A stretch of 64,000 nt of DNA from Cervus elaphus (taxonomy: Eukaryota > Chordata > Mammalia > Artiodactyla > Cervidae): the NCBI RefSeq assembly GCF_910594005.1, contig NC_057824.1, positions 24,021,314-24,085,313 of the forward strand. Reading direction: 5' to 3'. The position numbers and the translations under genes were made by a program. Below the pieces are notes generated by a model. The model was not told the DNA's origin. It was given only the letters and a program-made list of their open reading frames with translations, and did not search any database. Below, in pieces: positions 11,064 through 22,344 of this stretch. Within the stretch, counting starts at the first letter, position 1. Each line of letters opens with the position of its first letter.

Positions 11064-11890
11064 TCCTTAGTAGTTCTGCCTAAAAGCAATAAGCATCCTT
11101 CCACATACATTTCTGGGCATGTCGGAGCATAACTTCCAGAAGAAGTTACAGGATAGAAAAGCATGCATTTTTTTTAACGTGAATATGTGTTATCTTGAAG
11201 GCTTTCTGCCTTTGGGCCTCTGTGTATAAACTTTCTATATATTATTTATATGCCTGTTTATTGTCCTGAAGATTTTCCCACCCGTGGGGCTCTGGGGCAA
11301 TGGCTTCTAATTTAGACGCTGACAGGCATCAGTCAGAGGTGGCAGTTCCTGCCTGTTTACCTTGGCCAGTAGCCTGGTGCTGTCCTTGTGGGGGACCACA
11401 CCACAGCCTCCTACCTGGCCCCAGTTACAGGACTGCTGGGGAAGACGGGGGCAGGGACTTAGAGAAACCCAGAGAGGCTAGACAGCTCGCCACAGGCTGG
11501 GATCTATTTGGAGTCCTGCTCACCTGGGTTCCAGGTTGCTGGCTTGAAAGCTCTGGGGAGATGTTCCAGGACGAACCCCACGAAAATCCACAAAGTCAAA
11601 CTGTCACCAGAGAAATTGACCCGCCTGCCTTTCAGCCATGTTGGGGCCTGGCATGATTATCCTAGGCAAGGTGGGGCTCCCTGAAGAGAAGAATTCAGCT
11701 CAAAATCCTGATACAGAACTTCGTCTGTAATATACACAGTATCTATATGACCCAAGTGCATTTTTTCTCTGCTGTAAAGAGAAGAATCTATGCAAGGGTG
11801 TAACCGACCAGGACTTCTCCATCTCCTCGGCCTTAGCTCCTCTCAGATGCAAGTTTCTAAAAACCCTCCCTCCCTCCAACAAAAGGAAGA
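11064..11890. other. Intergenic, no element recognised
   Basis: No gene, exon or clear repeat seen. A 118-codon open frame at 11300-11656 has no recognisable domain and is not called. Confidence 0.5.
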
Positions 11891-12190
11891 TGTTAAGTAT
11901 GTGAAGACCAGATGCATACAGCCCCAGGCCTCCTGGAGTCTATGTTAACCCACGTGACACCTCACCATCAGCCAATCAGAAACTTGTGCACCAGCTGAGC
12001 ACATACCCTGTGAGCTCCTCCGTCACCTGACTTTTTAAAAACTCTTTGCCAAAAGCCGAGCTGGCAGTGTTTTGGGCCCTAAGCCAACTGTCTTTTTCTT
12101 TGCCTCGCCCTGCAATCAACCCTTCTCTGCTCCAGACTGCAGCGTTTCGGTTTGTTTGGCCGCCCTGTGCATCGGGCACACGAACTTGCA
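11891..12190 (+). mobile_element. Solo LTR of an endogenous retrovirus (gammaretrovirus-like)
   Basis: A 300-base TG..CA unit with LTR-like landmarks in order: inverted CCAAT box (agccaatcaga, near 11970), a TTTTTAAAAAC TATA-like box near 12030, a degenerate poly-A signal (gcaatcaac near 12112) and a terminal 'tttcggtttgtttggccgc' plus 'gcatcgggcacacgaac' typical of class I ruminant LTRs. No internal coding sequence flanks it, so it is a solo LTR. I could not see a convincing target duplication. Confidence 0.6.
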
Positions 12191-12584
12191 CTCACAGGGG
12201 TGGAGAGTAGGGGAGAGGTTGATCTCAATGAATCGTGTTTTCGGACCCACAGATCACTGTCCTGGCCTCCACTCCAACCTGCTTACAAACCGTCGGTTGC
12301 TGAGTCAGTGAGAACGGTTGAGGGGCCGCGTGGCCAGGAAACTTTCACGCAGGGGAATCCGTTCAGTGCTGTCCTGACTGAGGAGGCCTTTCTGTCGAGT
12401 GGAATCCCAGCCCCCTCTCCCAGCCTGGAGAAATGCCAGGAGTCATGCCTTGTGGATGGAAGTTGTGAGAACCAAGTAAAGGCCTAGCGAGGTACTCAGC
12501 ATGGTGGGTGATCAACAGTTGATGTTACTGTTATTATTATACGACACTTCGCCACATCATTGCGTTAATCCTTTGATCATGGCG

Positions 12585-12665
12585 TTATTCCTGCCCTCAT
12601 TTTACAGAGGGGCAGACTGAGAGTTGCCTTTATTTACCCAAAGGCACACAGCTAGTCTTCAGAAA
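12585..12665 (-). repeat. MIR-like SINE remnant
   Basis: 'ctcattttacagaggggcag' and 'aaggcacacagctag' are the well-known MIR core/tail pattern. Confidence 0.6.
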
Positions 12666-12820
12666 TGGCTCAGGTAATGTCCTCTGTTTCCCTCAAGGGG
12701 GGCAGGGACGAGAGCCAGCTAAAAACCCTAAATGTGCCTACAGTGGGGCTGAGAGGGAGCTCAGAGAACATCTCATCAAAATTGGATTTCTATTTCTCCC
12801 CCATTTTATTATAAACGATT

Positions 12821-12946
12821 ATTTTTTTTGGGGGGGGGAGCCATGCTACATGGTTTGTGAGATCTCAGTTCCCCGACCAGGGATTGAAGCCTCACCCTTG
12901 CAGTGAAAGCATGGAATCCTAAGCACCGGATTGCCAGGGAATTCCC
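12821..12946 (-). mobile_element. CHR-like SINE with target duplication
   Basis: Antisense element from the T run at 12822 to 'ttgccagggaattccc'. It is bracketed by TATTATAAACGATT (12807-12820) and TATTATAAACAATT (12947-12960), a 14-base target duplication with one mismatch. Confidence 0.75.
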
Positions 12947-12960
12947 TATTATAAACAATT

Positions 12961-13397
12961 TTTAAATGCAGCGGTTTTAACAAGGACCTATTGTATCGCA
13001 CATCGAACTCTGCTAAATGTCATGTGACAGCCTGGATGGGAGGGGAGTTGGGGGAGAGTGGATACATGTGTATGTGTAGCTGAGTTGCTCTGCTGCCCAC
13101 CCAAAATTATCACATGGTTAACTGGCTATGCGTGCATGCTAAGTCACTTCAGTCATGTCTGACTCTTTGCCACGCTGTGAACTGGAACTCGCCAGGCTCC
13201 TCTGTCCATGGGATTCTCCAGACGAGAATACTGGAGTGGGTTGCCGTGCCCTCCTCCAGGGCATCTTCCCGACCCAGGGATCAAACCTGTGTCTCTTATG
13301 TCTCCTGCATCGGCAGGTGAGTTCTTTACCACTAGCGCCACCTGGGAAATTCTTAATTGGCTATACCCCAGTACAAAATTAAAAATTCAAAAGAATA
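12961..13397 (+). mobile_element. L1 3' end, split by a Bov-tA
   Basis: 'acaaggacctattgtatcgc' and 'gcctggatgggaggggagtt' up to the A-rich end 'aattaaaaattcaaaag', with a SINE at 13130-13352 inside. Confidence 0.7.
13130..13352 (-). mobile_element. Bov-tA SINE with target duplication
   Basis: Antisense full-length copy. Flanks TTAACTGGCTAT (13118-13129) and TTAATTGGCTAT (13353-13364) are a 12-base target duplication with one mismatch. Confidence 0.9.
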
Positions 13398-13576
13398 CAT
13401 AAGTGCAGTGGTTTTAAAACACATTGTCTAAAATGGAAGGTTATCTTCAAACAAACTCTCTCACAGAAGGCGGGCTCAGGACACAGGGCCCTGAGATGCT
13501 CTGGCTGGAGGGAGCGGGAGCTGGGGGCCCTTCATGTGAGTTCCTAGAGCTCCACGGAGCGGGGTGAGAAGCCTGT

Positions 13577-13800
13577 GGTTTAGCCCATCCCCCACCCCTT
13601 TCACAAACAAGGCTGGAAGTTCACCAGGAAGTGGAAGAACCAAACTCCTTGTCCATGTTTTCTGAAGTCGCACTGATTATCTAGAGGAATGGTAAGGTAG
13701 TTATGATCATCAAAGGCATTGTGTTAAATTTGGAATCATGTGGATGGTAACCAGACGTTGTGACCACTTTGCAGTGTAGACAAACATCAAATTAATAGGT
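13577..13800. repeat. Inverted repeat, left arm
   Basis: Pairs with 13930-14166 on the opposite strand. Shared blocks in order: GTTTAGCCCA, AGGAAGTGGAA, CACTGATTATCTAGAG, GGCATT, TTTGGAATCA, GTGTAGACAAA. Identity looks like roughly three quarters by eye, with small indels. Confidence 0.8.
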
Positions 13801-13929
13801 GTCACACCTGAAGCTAATACAGTGTTAAGTACCAATTTTTTTCTCAAAAAAAAAAAAATTGAATTTGTGCCATGGGTGAGAGTCGTGTTCATTTCATACG
13901 GCCGCTGTCACAAATCACCACAAATTTAG

Positions 13930-14166
13930 TGACCTGACAGAACACAAAATCAATTTGTCTACACTACCAAGTCATCACAATATCTAGTTAACAATCCACG
14001 TGATTCCAAATGCGACAGAATGCCTGCTGATTATCATGACAATCCTACCGTTTCTCTAGATAATCAGTGTGATGTCAGAAAATATGGATGAGGAGTCTGG
14101 TTTTTCCACTTCCTGGTTAGGTGACCTTCAAACCTCTTTGTGAAATGGGGAGGGAGGTGGGCTAAA
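13930..14166. repeat. Inverted repeat, right arm
   Basis: Reverse complement follows the left arm through its full length, from 14166 (TAGTTTAGCCCA) to about 13930 (GTTCTGTCAGGTCAC). The spacer of about 130 bases holds an A-rich run at 13847-13858. Confidence 0.8.
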
Positions 14167-15258
14167 CTATTAATAGCTCTGGAGGTCAGAATTCCAAAAT
14201 CTGGAGGTCAGATTTGAGCTCAAGGGGCTCAAATCAAGGTGTGAGGAGGGCTGGTTTCTTCTGGAAGCTCCAGGGAGAATCAGATTCCTCGACGTTTCCA
14301 GCTTCCAGAGTCTTCCTGCATCCTTTGGCTTGTGGCCCCCACCTCATCCCCATCTTGGGTGGCCTTATCCTGCGCCGCTTGAAGCGGGGCTTCAGTTCCC
14401 GGCCTGAGATTGAGGTCTGGCCGTGGTGGTGAGAGCACCAAATCCTACCCACTAAACCCCGGGTCAGTGACAAGGCCCTGACCCTTAGGCTTTGCAGAAA
14501 AGAACTCCCGCAAAGTTAGAAAGTGGTAAAACAAGTAAGTGTTTTTAGGAGGAAAAAGAATACAGCATGTGTGTATAGACATGCGAGTGGGCTGAGAGAG
14601 TTGTGCCCTCGTGGTAGTTTGAATCACCTTTATGGGGCATTTCTTCAGGTGTCCTTTGGGCAATCATTTTGATTTGCTTGTCCTGAGTCCATCTTTGGTA
14701 TATCTCAGAGTCCTCCTAGGTGTGCGCAAGCACCTCTCAGCTAAGATGGATTCTACCAAAGAGGCCTATGGGTAGTTAGCATCGCATAGCATCACTCCCC
14801 TTTGACCTCCATGGAGCCTTTCTGAACAAGTGTGGTGGAGGAGATCTCCTGACTTTGAGAACGAGAAATACGTAATTTCTTATCTTCCATCTGGGCAGGG
14901 CCTAGCCTCCTCCCTCAATTGTCCTGTTATTTTCTTCTTGGAGTATCAGTCCACAGAGAATAAACTCCATCTGTTTGCCGGGGGAGGGTGGAGGGCCTTT
15001 ATCTCTTGCCTCGGGTGGGCAGATGGATAAATGGATGAAGTGACAGCATTTCAAATGCCATTAAATGAGAAAGGTAAATTCAAAAAGTTGGGCATGGTTA
15101 AACTAAAACTCAGCAAAAAGGAAGAGTAAAATGTGATAACTCAGTCTGAAAGGCCCAAGGAATCAACTTTTAAAAATTTAGAAAGAAAAAAAATACTCAA
15201 ATACGTTGCGTGTGACTGTTGGGGGAACTTCTAAACAGTGCCTGCCTCCTAAAGCATG
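14167..15258. other. Intergenic, old interspersed repeat then nothing recognised
   Basis: 14180-14370 ('ggaggtcagaattccaaaat', 'ctggtttcttctggaagctc') belongs to the same old repeat family as 20167-20460. 14440-15258 shows no gene or element I can name. Confidence 0.45.
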
Positions 15259-15538
15259 GGCTGCTGCTGCTGCTGCTAAGTCACTTCAGTCGTGTCTGAC
15301 TCTGTGCGGCCCCATAGAAGGCAGCCCACCAGGCTCCGCCATCCCTGGGATTCTCCAGGCAAGAACATGGGAGTGGGTTGCCATTGCCTTCTCCAATGCA
15401 TGAAAGTGAAAAGTTAAAGTGAAGTCGCTCAGTCGTGTCCGACTCTTCTCCACCCCATGGATTGCAGCCCACCAGGCTCCTCCATCCATGGGATTTTCCA
15501 GGCAAGAGTACTGGAGTGGGGTGCCATTGCCTTCTCCG
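15259..15538 (-). mobile_element. Bov-A2 (dimeric) SINE
   Basis: Antisense dimer: (CTG)n head at 15261-15276, first monomer to about 15395, linker 'gcatgaaagtgaaaagttaa', second monomer to 15538. Bov-A2 is restricted to ruminants (established). Confidence 0.9.
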
Positions 15539-15547
15539 AAAGGATGG

Positions 15548-15822
15548 GCAGTTAGGGTTAATCCCCAATGTAGCAGGTGTCAGTACTTCATTCCTTTTTG
15601 TGGATCTCATCGAATGGCTAGATCACGTTTTGTTTACCATTCATCCATTGATGAACATTTGGGCTGCTTCTGCTTTTTGACTGGTATGAATAGTGTTGCT
15701 CTGAACATTTCTATATAAGTTTTTTGTGGATGTAAGTTTTCAATTTTCTTGAATAGATACCTAAAAGTGGAATTACTGGGTCATATGGTAATTCTGTTTT
15801 GGTTACTGTTGAGTTTTAATAA
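15548..15822 (-). mobile_element. Antisense L1 fragment
   Basis: 'catccattgatgaacatttg' and 'agtggaattactgggtcat' are the reverse strand of the L1 ORF2 3' region. Confidence 0.7.
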
Positions 15823-16203
15823 AAGATCTGTATAGTCAAAGCTGTGGTTTTTCCAGTAGCCATGTACAGATGTGAGAATTGGACCATAAAAGAAGCCTGA
15901 GCACTGAAGAATTGATGCTTTTGGACTGTGGTGCTGGAGAAGACTCTTGAGAGTCCCTTGGACTGCAAGGAGATCAAACTAGTCAATCCTAAAGGAAATC
16001 ATTCATTGAATATTCATTGGAAGGATTGATGCTGAAGCTGAAGCTCCAATACTTTGACCACCTGATGCAAAGAACTGACTCATTGGAAAAGATGCTGATG
16101 CTGGGAAAGATTGAAGGCAAAAGGAGAAGAGGATGACAGAAGATGAGATGGTTAGATGGCATCACCAACTCAATGGACATGAATGTGAACAAACTCTGGG
16201 AGA
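15823..16203 (+). mobile_element. BovB 3' part
   Basis: Sense BovB from 'tagtcaaagctgtggttttt' to 'ggacatgaatgtgaac', lacking the last 100 bases. Confidence 0.85.
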
Positions 16204-17229
16204 TTTCACATCCACCACTAAAACTTTTTTTTTTTCAATCTCCTTCAGGCTGATGGAAAGCTCACTCACTTTCTGAATCATCTGGGGGAGGTGGACTAGG
16301 AGAGGCTGGAGTATGGGGGACGGGAGACCTGACTCACTGCCTGAGTGGTGTGCCCTAGCCTCCACCGCATCAGGAACCTCCCTCCCGGCCAGCATCCCAC
16401 TGACTCTGTTTTATCTCCATCTCTTGCTGCAGCTACCACATTGAGATGCCTGCCTGACTCCCACAGGCCGTGAAGGGACAGCGCCGCCTCTGTGAAATTA
16501 ACGTGAAACCCATCTGCCTACAGAAGGCCTGGAGATTGTCTTAGGTGATGGCTGGAGGAGTACTGTCCAGCCATAGAGCTTTCGGCAGAGAGCTAATCAA
16601 CGTAGCAAGTCAGCAAGCGTTCCTTGGGCGCCCCCTGCAGGTAGGTAGAATCTGCCACTTGTCCTTCCCTGAAGCCAAAATCTCACAGGCGGTGGCTTCA
16701 AGCAGTGCCTAGAAAACCTGCATAATAAGGGCAAACACAGGAAAGAGAGAGAAAGAAATCCAGGAAGAAGCTGCTTTCTATTCAGCATCTTTGTCAGTTT
16801 GTATCGTTCAAAAATGAGATTTATATTTTACAATGTAGTCTTTTTGGTTTTTTTTTTTTTCACTTTGAATTTCAGAAGGTATCTTTTCGGTGCTTAGTGC
16901 ACTGGTCCTGGCTGATGTCCAACGACCTGGCAGTCTTTCTGGAAATCTCCCTGCAGACACACACATACATGTGTGCTAAAACATATGCCTATATGCACTC
17001 ACTGCCACATTAATTGTAACAGGGAAAAAAAACAAATGGCCTTTGGTACAGGATGGCTGAATGAAATATAAAACACCTATTTTATGGAGAACTCTGCAGC
17101 ATTAAAAAAAAAAAAAAGAAAGAAAGGTGAGGCTTGTATTTGCTGATAGGAAAAGATTTTTAAGATATAAGTGAAGAAAGCAAGATATAGAACAGTGCAT
17201 ACAATAGGGTACCACTTAGGCAGATATAT
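16204..17229. other. Intergenic, mostly unique
   Basis: No exon or RNA gene recognised. Poly-T at 16848-16860 and poly-A at 17104-17116 mark old retroposon ends. The short element at 16626-16641 is given under findings. Confidence 0.5.
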
Positions 17230-17445
17230 GGGTTTCCCAGGTGGCTCAGTGGGTAATGAGCCTGCCTGCAACGCAGGAGACGCAGGAGGCATGGGTTCGA
17301 TACCTGGGTCAGGAAGGTCCCCTGGAGGAGGGCACGGCAAGCCACACCAGTGTTCTTTGCCTGGAGAATCCCATGGACAGAGGAACCTGGCTGGTTATAG
17401 TCCATGGGGACACAGAGTCAGACATGACTGAGCAGGCACACACAA
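17230..17445 (+). mobile_element. Bov-tA SINE
   Basis: 'gggtttcccaggtggctcag' to 'gacatgactgagcaggc' with a CA-rich tail. Confidence 0.9.
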
Positions 17446-17848
17446 GCAGATGTTTAGATAATTGTATAATGACAAATATTTCTGGAAAGATACACAGGAG
17501 TCAGAATGATTATCTTGGGCAGGGACGGGACTGGAATGAACACACATGGGGAGAATTTGGGGGTTTTTTGATTAAACCTTCCAAACTGGTATACATACAG
17601 GGTCGACCCTGGAACAGTGTAGGGGGGTTAGGGGTGCCAGCTCTCAACACACCTGAAAACCCAAGTATAATTTATAGTCAGCCCTCGTTATCCACCATTC
17701 CATATCCTTGGATTTAACCAACTATAGATTGTGTAGTGCTGTAATATTTAGTATTGAAAACCAATCCAGATATAACTGGACATGTGCAGTTAAACCTATG
17801 TTGTTCAGGGATCATTGTAATTTTATTTTAGTATCTATATAATATATG

Positions 17849-17983
17849 CATTCTCCAGGCAAGAATACTGGAGTGGGTAGCCATTCCCTTCTCCATGGGG
17901 ATCTTCCCCGTCCAGGAATCAAACCTGGGTCTCCTGCATGGCAGGTGGATTCTCTACCATATGAGCCAACTAGGGAAGCCCCC
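17849..17983 (-). mobile_element. Bov-tA SINE, truncated
   Basis: Antisense 5' two thirds only: 'attctccaggcaagaatact' to 'gagccaactagggaagccc'. Confidence 0.85.
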
Positions 17984-18583
17984 AATACATAAATAGTATA
18001 ATATATTCGTATATGTGACCTAATAGGGCATCAACTTCTGGCTAAGATTGGATAATGGAGATTGACTGTACCCTCCCATCTGAAACTACTCAAAAAAACA
18101 CCCAGAATATATGGAACAATGATTTTCAAGACACCGGACATCAGGCATGAAGGACAGTCCTCTCTGATGGGAAACGAATGAAGTGAGTCCCCCGACCGTC
18201 GAAGCTCACCGCGGGGTTGGGGAGTTTCCAGGCCCTGGTGCAGGGATGGGGAATGTCTCCAGTTAAGGGAGCAGGGAGGTGGGATGCCAGGGTGTGTGGA
18301 GTCTGAAGGGCAGAGCTCCGAAGAGGAGGACGCTGCCCAGAAAGACAGTCCCCAGGTCTCCAGGTGAGCAAGATCAGGGCACACCTGTGAGGAAATGACC
18401 CCGGGCTGGGGAAGGACCACCCAAGAGCATCAGAGGGAGTCATGCCCAGAGCCCCACCCCCCCGACCCAGGCTGGGAATCGTTCCCCATCACACCACACT
18501 CAGTAGATTTCATCATCTGTGTGACATCAGGTCAAATAGCCAGAGGGTTTTGCCTCAGGATTAGGGTAAAATTAGCCTCAGAC

Positions 18584-19243
18584 TAAAGGTCCAGATAGTC
18601 CAAGCTATAGTTTTTCCAGTAGTCATGTGTGGATGTGAGAGTTGAACCACAAAGAAGGCTGAGTGCCGAAGAATTGTTGCTTTTGAACTATGGCGTTGCA
18701 GAAGACTCTCGAATATCCCTAGGACAGCAAGGAGATCAAACCAGTCAATCCTAAAGGAAATAAACCCTGAATATTCATTGGAAGGACTGATATTGCAGCT
18801 GAAGCTCCAATACTTTGGCCACCTGATGCAAAGAGCCAACTCACTGGAAAAGCCCCTGATGCTGGGAAAGATTGGGGGCAGGAGGAGAAGGGGACGACAG
18901 AGGGTGAGATGGTTGGATGGCATCACCGACTTGATGGACATGTGCTTAGTGGCTCAGTCATGTCTGACTCTTTGTGACCCCATAGACTATAGCCCGCCAG
19001 GATCCTCTATCCATGGGGATTCTCCAGGCAAGAATACTGGAGTGGGTTGTCATGCTCTCCTCCAGGGGATCTTCCCAACCCAGGGATCAAACCCAGGTCT
19101 CCCGCATTGCAGGTGGATTCTTTACCATCTGAAGCACCAGGGAAGCCCAGTGAGTTTGAGCAAACTCCAGGAGATAGTGAAGGACAGGGAAGCCTGGCAT
19201 GCTGCAGTCCATGGGGTTGCAAAGAGTCAGACACAACTTAGCC
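18584..19243 (+). mobile_element. BovB 3' part, split by a Bov-tA
   Basis: Sense BovB ('ccagatagtccaagctatag') runs to 18940 ('tgatggaca') and resumes at about 19149 ('tgagtttgagcaaactccag'), continuing to 'cagacacaacttagc'. The inserted piece is a SINE. Confidence 0.85.
18941..19148 (-). mobile_element. Bov-tA SINE nested in BovB
   Basis: Full antisense unit, 'gtgcttagtggctcagtcat' to 'gcaccagggaagccc', within the BovB copy. In an intact BovB the bases GGACATG are directly followed by AGTTTGAG, which fixes the insertion point. Confidence 0.9.
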
Positions 19244-19953
19244 ACCAAAAAACGACAAGCCCCAGACTCAATACCACTCTGGTCCTGCCTAACGAAGTTT
19301 AAAAGCAGGACCCCAGAGATTAAAATGTTTCTAGTCCATTCCCTGTGCAGAAAAAAAAAAAAAAAGATGAAGAACATATGTAAAATACAAGAAATTTTCA
19401 GCACAAAATAAGGTAAAATTCACAATATCTAATAAAACAGGGGTTCCCAACCTCCAGGATCTCATGCCTGATGATCTAAGATGGAGCTGATATAACAATA
19501 ATAGAAATAAAATGTACAATAAATGCAATGTGCTTGAATCATCCTGAAACCTTCCTCACCCCCACTCCAGTCCATGGAAAAAACATCTTCCACAAAACCC
19601 TGGTCCCAGAAAGGTTGGAGGCTGCTGCAATTAAAAAAAAAAAAAAAACTACCAGGCATGAAAAGAGGTAGGGAACTAGGATCCACAGGGGGAGAGGGGA
19701 GAATCAATCAATTAAACCCAAACCAGAAATGACATGGATAACAGAATTAGTAGACAAGGACATTTTCAAAGCTATTATAACTGCATTCTATGTGTTCAAG
19801 AAGCCAGAGAAAATGTTGGCACATTAAGTGGAGACATGGAAGATATTTAAAAAACAAAAACCAAAACCTGAATTGAACTTCTAGAGATGAAAACTACAAT
19901 GTCTGAGATGAAAAACGCACAGGATGAGATTTAAAGGTATGTTTCAGTCAATA

Positions 19954-20166
19954 GGCTTCCCTGCTGGCTCAGATGGTAAAGAATCTGCCTGCAATTCGGG
20001 AGACCCAGGTTCGATCCCAGGGTTGGGAAGATTCCCCTGGAGAAGGAAATGGCAACCCACTCCAGTATTCTTGTCTGGAGAATCCCATGGACAGAGGAAC
20101 CTGGTGGGCTACAGTCCATGGGGTCACAAAGAGTCGGACACAACTAACACTTTTCACTTTCACTTG
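19954..20166 (+). mobile_element. Bov-tA SINE
   Basis: 'ggcttccctgctggctcaga' to 'gtcggacacaactaacac', followed by the 'ttttcactttcactt' tail. Confidence 0.9.
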
Positions 20167-20460
20167 GTCAACAGAGGCTGCCGTACAGAATACCACAGAG
20201 CGACACACGATGGTATAAACACCAGAAATGTATTTCTCATGGTTCAGGAAGTCTGAGATCAGGGCGCTAGCACGGTCCGGTTCTGGTGTCATTTCTCTAA
20301 CCGACTTACAGGCAGCCGCCTTCTCACTCACTGTGTCCCCACAAGGCCTTTCCTGTGTGGAGAGGTAGCAAGCGAAGTGTCTCCTCTCAAAAAGATTAAT
20401 CCTGTCATGAGGACACCCCCCCCCCCACCATGACCTCATCAAAATTAACAACAGCTCGTC
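20167..20460 (+). repeat. Old interspersed repeat
   Basis: 'ggctgccgtacagaatacc', 'ttctcatggttcaggaagtc' and 'ccccacaaggcctttcctgt' are a recurring mammalian repeat pattern that I cannot name with confidence. It ends at a C11 run near 20418. Confidence 0.45.
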
Positions 20461-20731
20461 AGAAGACATTCATGAGAGAATTTCCATTCTTAAGCCACAG
20501 ACTGGAGAAAACTTAGCCAAACCTATAACTGATAAGGAACACGTATCCAGAATATATACAGTGTTCTCAAAACTCAATACTTGAGCAGCCGAAAAAAATT
20601 TTTAATGAGCTTAAAATCTGAACATTTTGGCAGAGAAGATAATGCTGACGGCAAGTGAACACCAGAAAAGATGGTAACATAATTTCTCACTAGGGAAATG
20701 CCAATTAAAACAACAGTAAACAACTAAACCT

Positions 20732-20920
20732 AAACCCTGATGCTGGGAAAGATTGATGGCAGAAGGAGAAGAGGATGACAGAGGATGAGATGGTTGGATG
20801 GCATCACCGACTCAATGGACATGAACTTGGGAAAACTCTGAGAAATGGTGAGGGACAGGGAGGCCTGGCATGCTGCAGTCCATGGGGTCACAAGGAGTTG
20901 GACAGGACTGAGCGACTGAA
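20732..20920 (+). mobile_element. BovB 3' end
   Basis: 'accctgatgctgggaaag' to 'ggacaggactgagcgactg'. Confidence 0.85.
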
Positions 20921-21303
20921 AAGGCAACTAAACAACAACAAAGATACCACCACGCACCTATTAGAATGTCAAAACCTGAAAGGCTGGTTATCCTCATTGT
21001 GGGCAAGAATATGAGGCAACTATAACTCTCAGACACTGCAGGTAGGGATGGACAATGTTTCTTAAGACCACTTTGGCAGTTTCCTCCCATCCCACTCCTG
21101 GGTGTTTAGCCCAGAGAAATGGAGGTGTGCTGCACTATGGAGACTCATACAACAGACTCACAGCAGCTTCATCTGTTACATCCCCCAGCTGGAAGCAACC
21201 CGCATGTCCATCCACAGGTACGTGGATTAACCGTGCTATAAGCACCCAATGCCAGCCAGAAGAAATGAACTTCACCCACTCAACAACCTGGGGGGGATGA
21301 TAA

Positions 21304-22343
21304 CTGTGGAAAATTGTTAAAGAGATGGGAATACCAGACCACCTTACCTGCCTCCTGAGAAACCTGTATGCAGGTCAGGAAGCAACAGTTAGAACTGGAC
21401 ATGGAACAACAGACTGGTTCCAGATCGGGCCAGGAGTATGTCAGGGCTGCATATTGTCACCCGGCTTATTTAACTTATATGCAGAGTACATCGTGAGAAA
21501 TGCTGGGTTGGATGAAGCACAAGCTGGAATCAAGATTGGGAGGAGAAATACCAATAACCTCGGATATGCATATGACACCACCCTTAGGGCAGAAAGCAAA
21601 GAAGAACTAAGAGCCTCTTGATGAAAGTGAAAGAGAAGAGTGAAAAAGTTGGCTTAAAGCTCAACATTCAGAAAACTAGGATCATGGCATCTGGTCCCAT
21701 CACTTCAAGGCAAATAGATGAGAAAACAACAAAAACAGTGAGAGACTTCATTTTCCAGGGCTCCAGAATCACTGCAGATGGTGACTGTAGCCATGAAATT
21801 AAAAGACACTTGCTCCTTGGAAGAAAAGCTATTACCAACTTAGACAGCATATTAAAAAGCAGTGGCATTACTTTGCCGACAAAGGTCCATCTAGTCAAAG
21901 CTATGGTTTTTCCAGGAGTCATGTATGGATGTGAGAATTGGACTATAAAGAAAGATGAATGCTGAAGAATTAATGCTTTTGAACTGTGGTGTTGGAGAAG
22001 ACTCTTGAGAGTCCCTTGGACTGCAAGGAGATCCAACCAGTCCATCCTAAAGGAAGTTAGTGCTGAATATTCATTGCAAGGACTGATGCTGAAGCTGAAA
22101 ATACAATGCTTTGGCCACCTGATGCAAAGAACTGACTCATTGGAAAAGACCCTGATGCTGGGAAAGATTGAAGGTGGGAGAAGGGGACGACAGAGGATGA
22201 GATTGTTGGATGGCATCACTGACTCAATGGACATGAGTTTGAGTAAGCTCCAGGAGTTGGTGACGGATAGGGAAGCCTGGCATGCTATAGTCCATGGGGT
22301 CGCAAAGAGCTGGACACGACTGAGCAATTGAACTGAACTGAAC
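21304..22343 (+). mobile_element. 5'-truncated BovB with partial reverse transcriptase
   Basis: Begins inside the RT domain at 'aactgtggaaaattgttaa' and runs to 'caattgaactgaactgaact'. The open frame 21325-21621 gives GIPDHLTCLLRNLYAGQEA and a catalytic box read as YAYD where the family has YADD, so one catalytic aspartate is replaced. The second frame 21618-21965 is in another register. Dead copy. Confidence 0.9.
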
Positions 22344-22344
22344 T

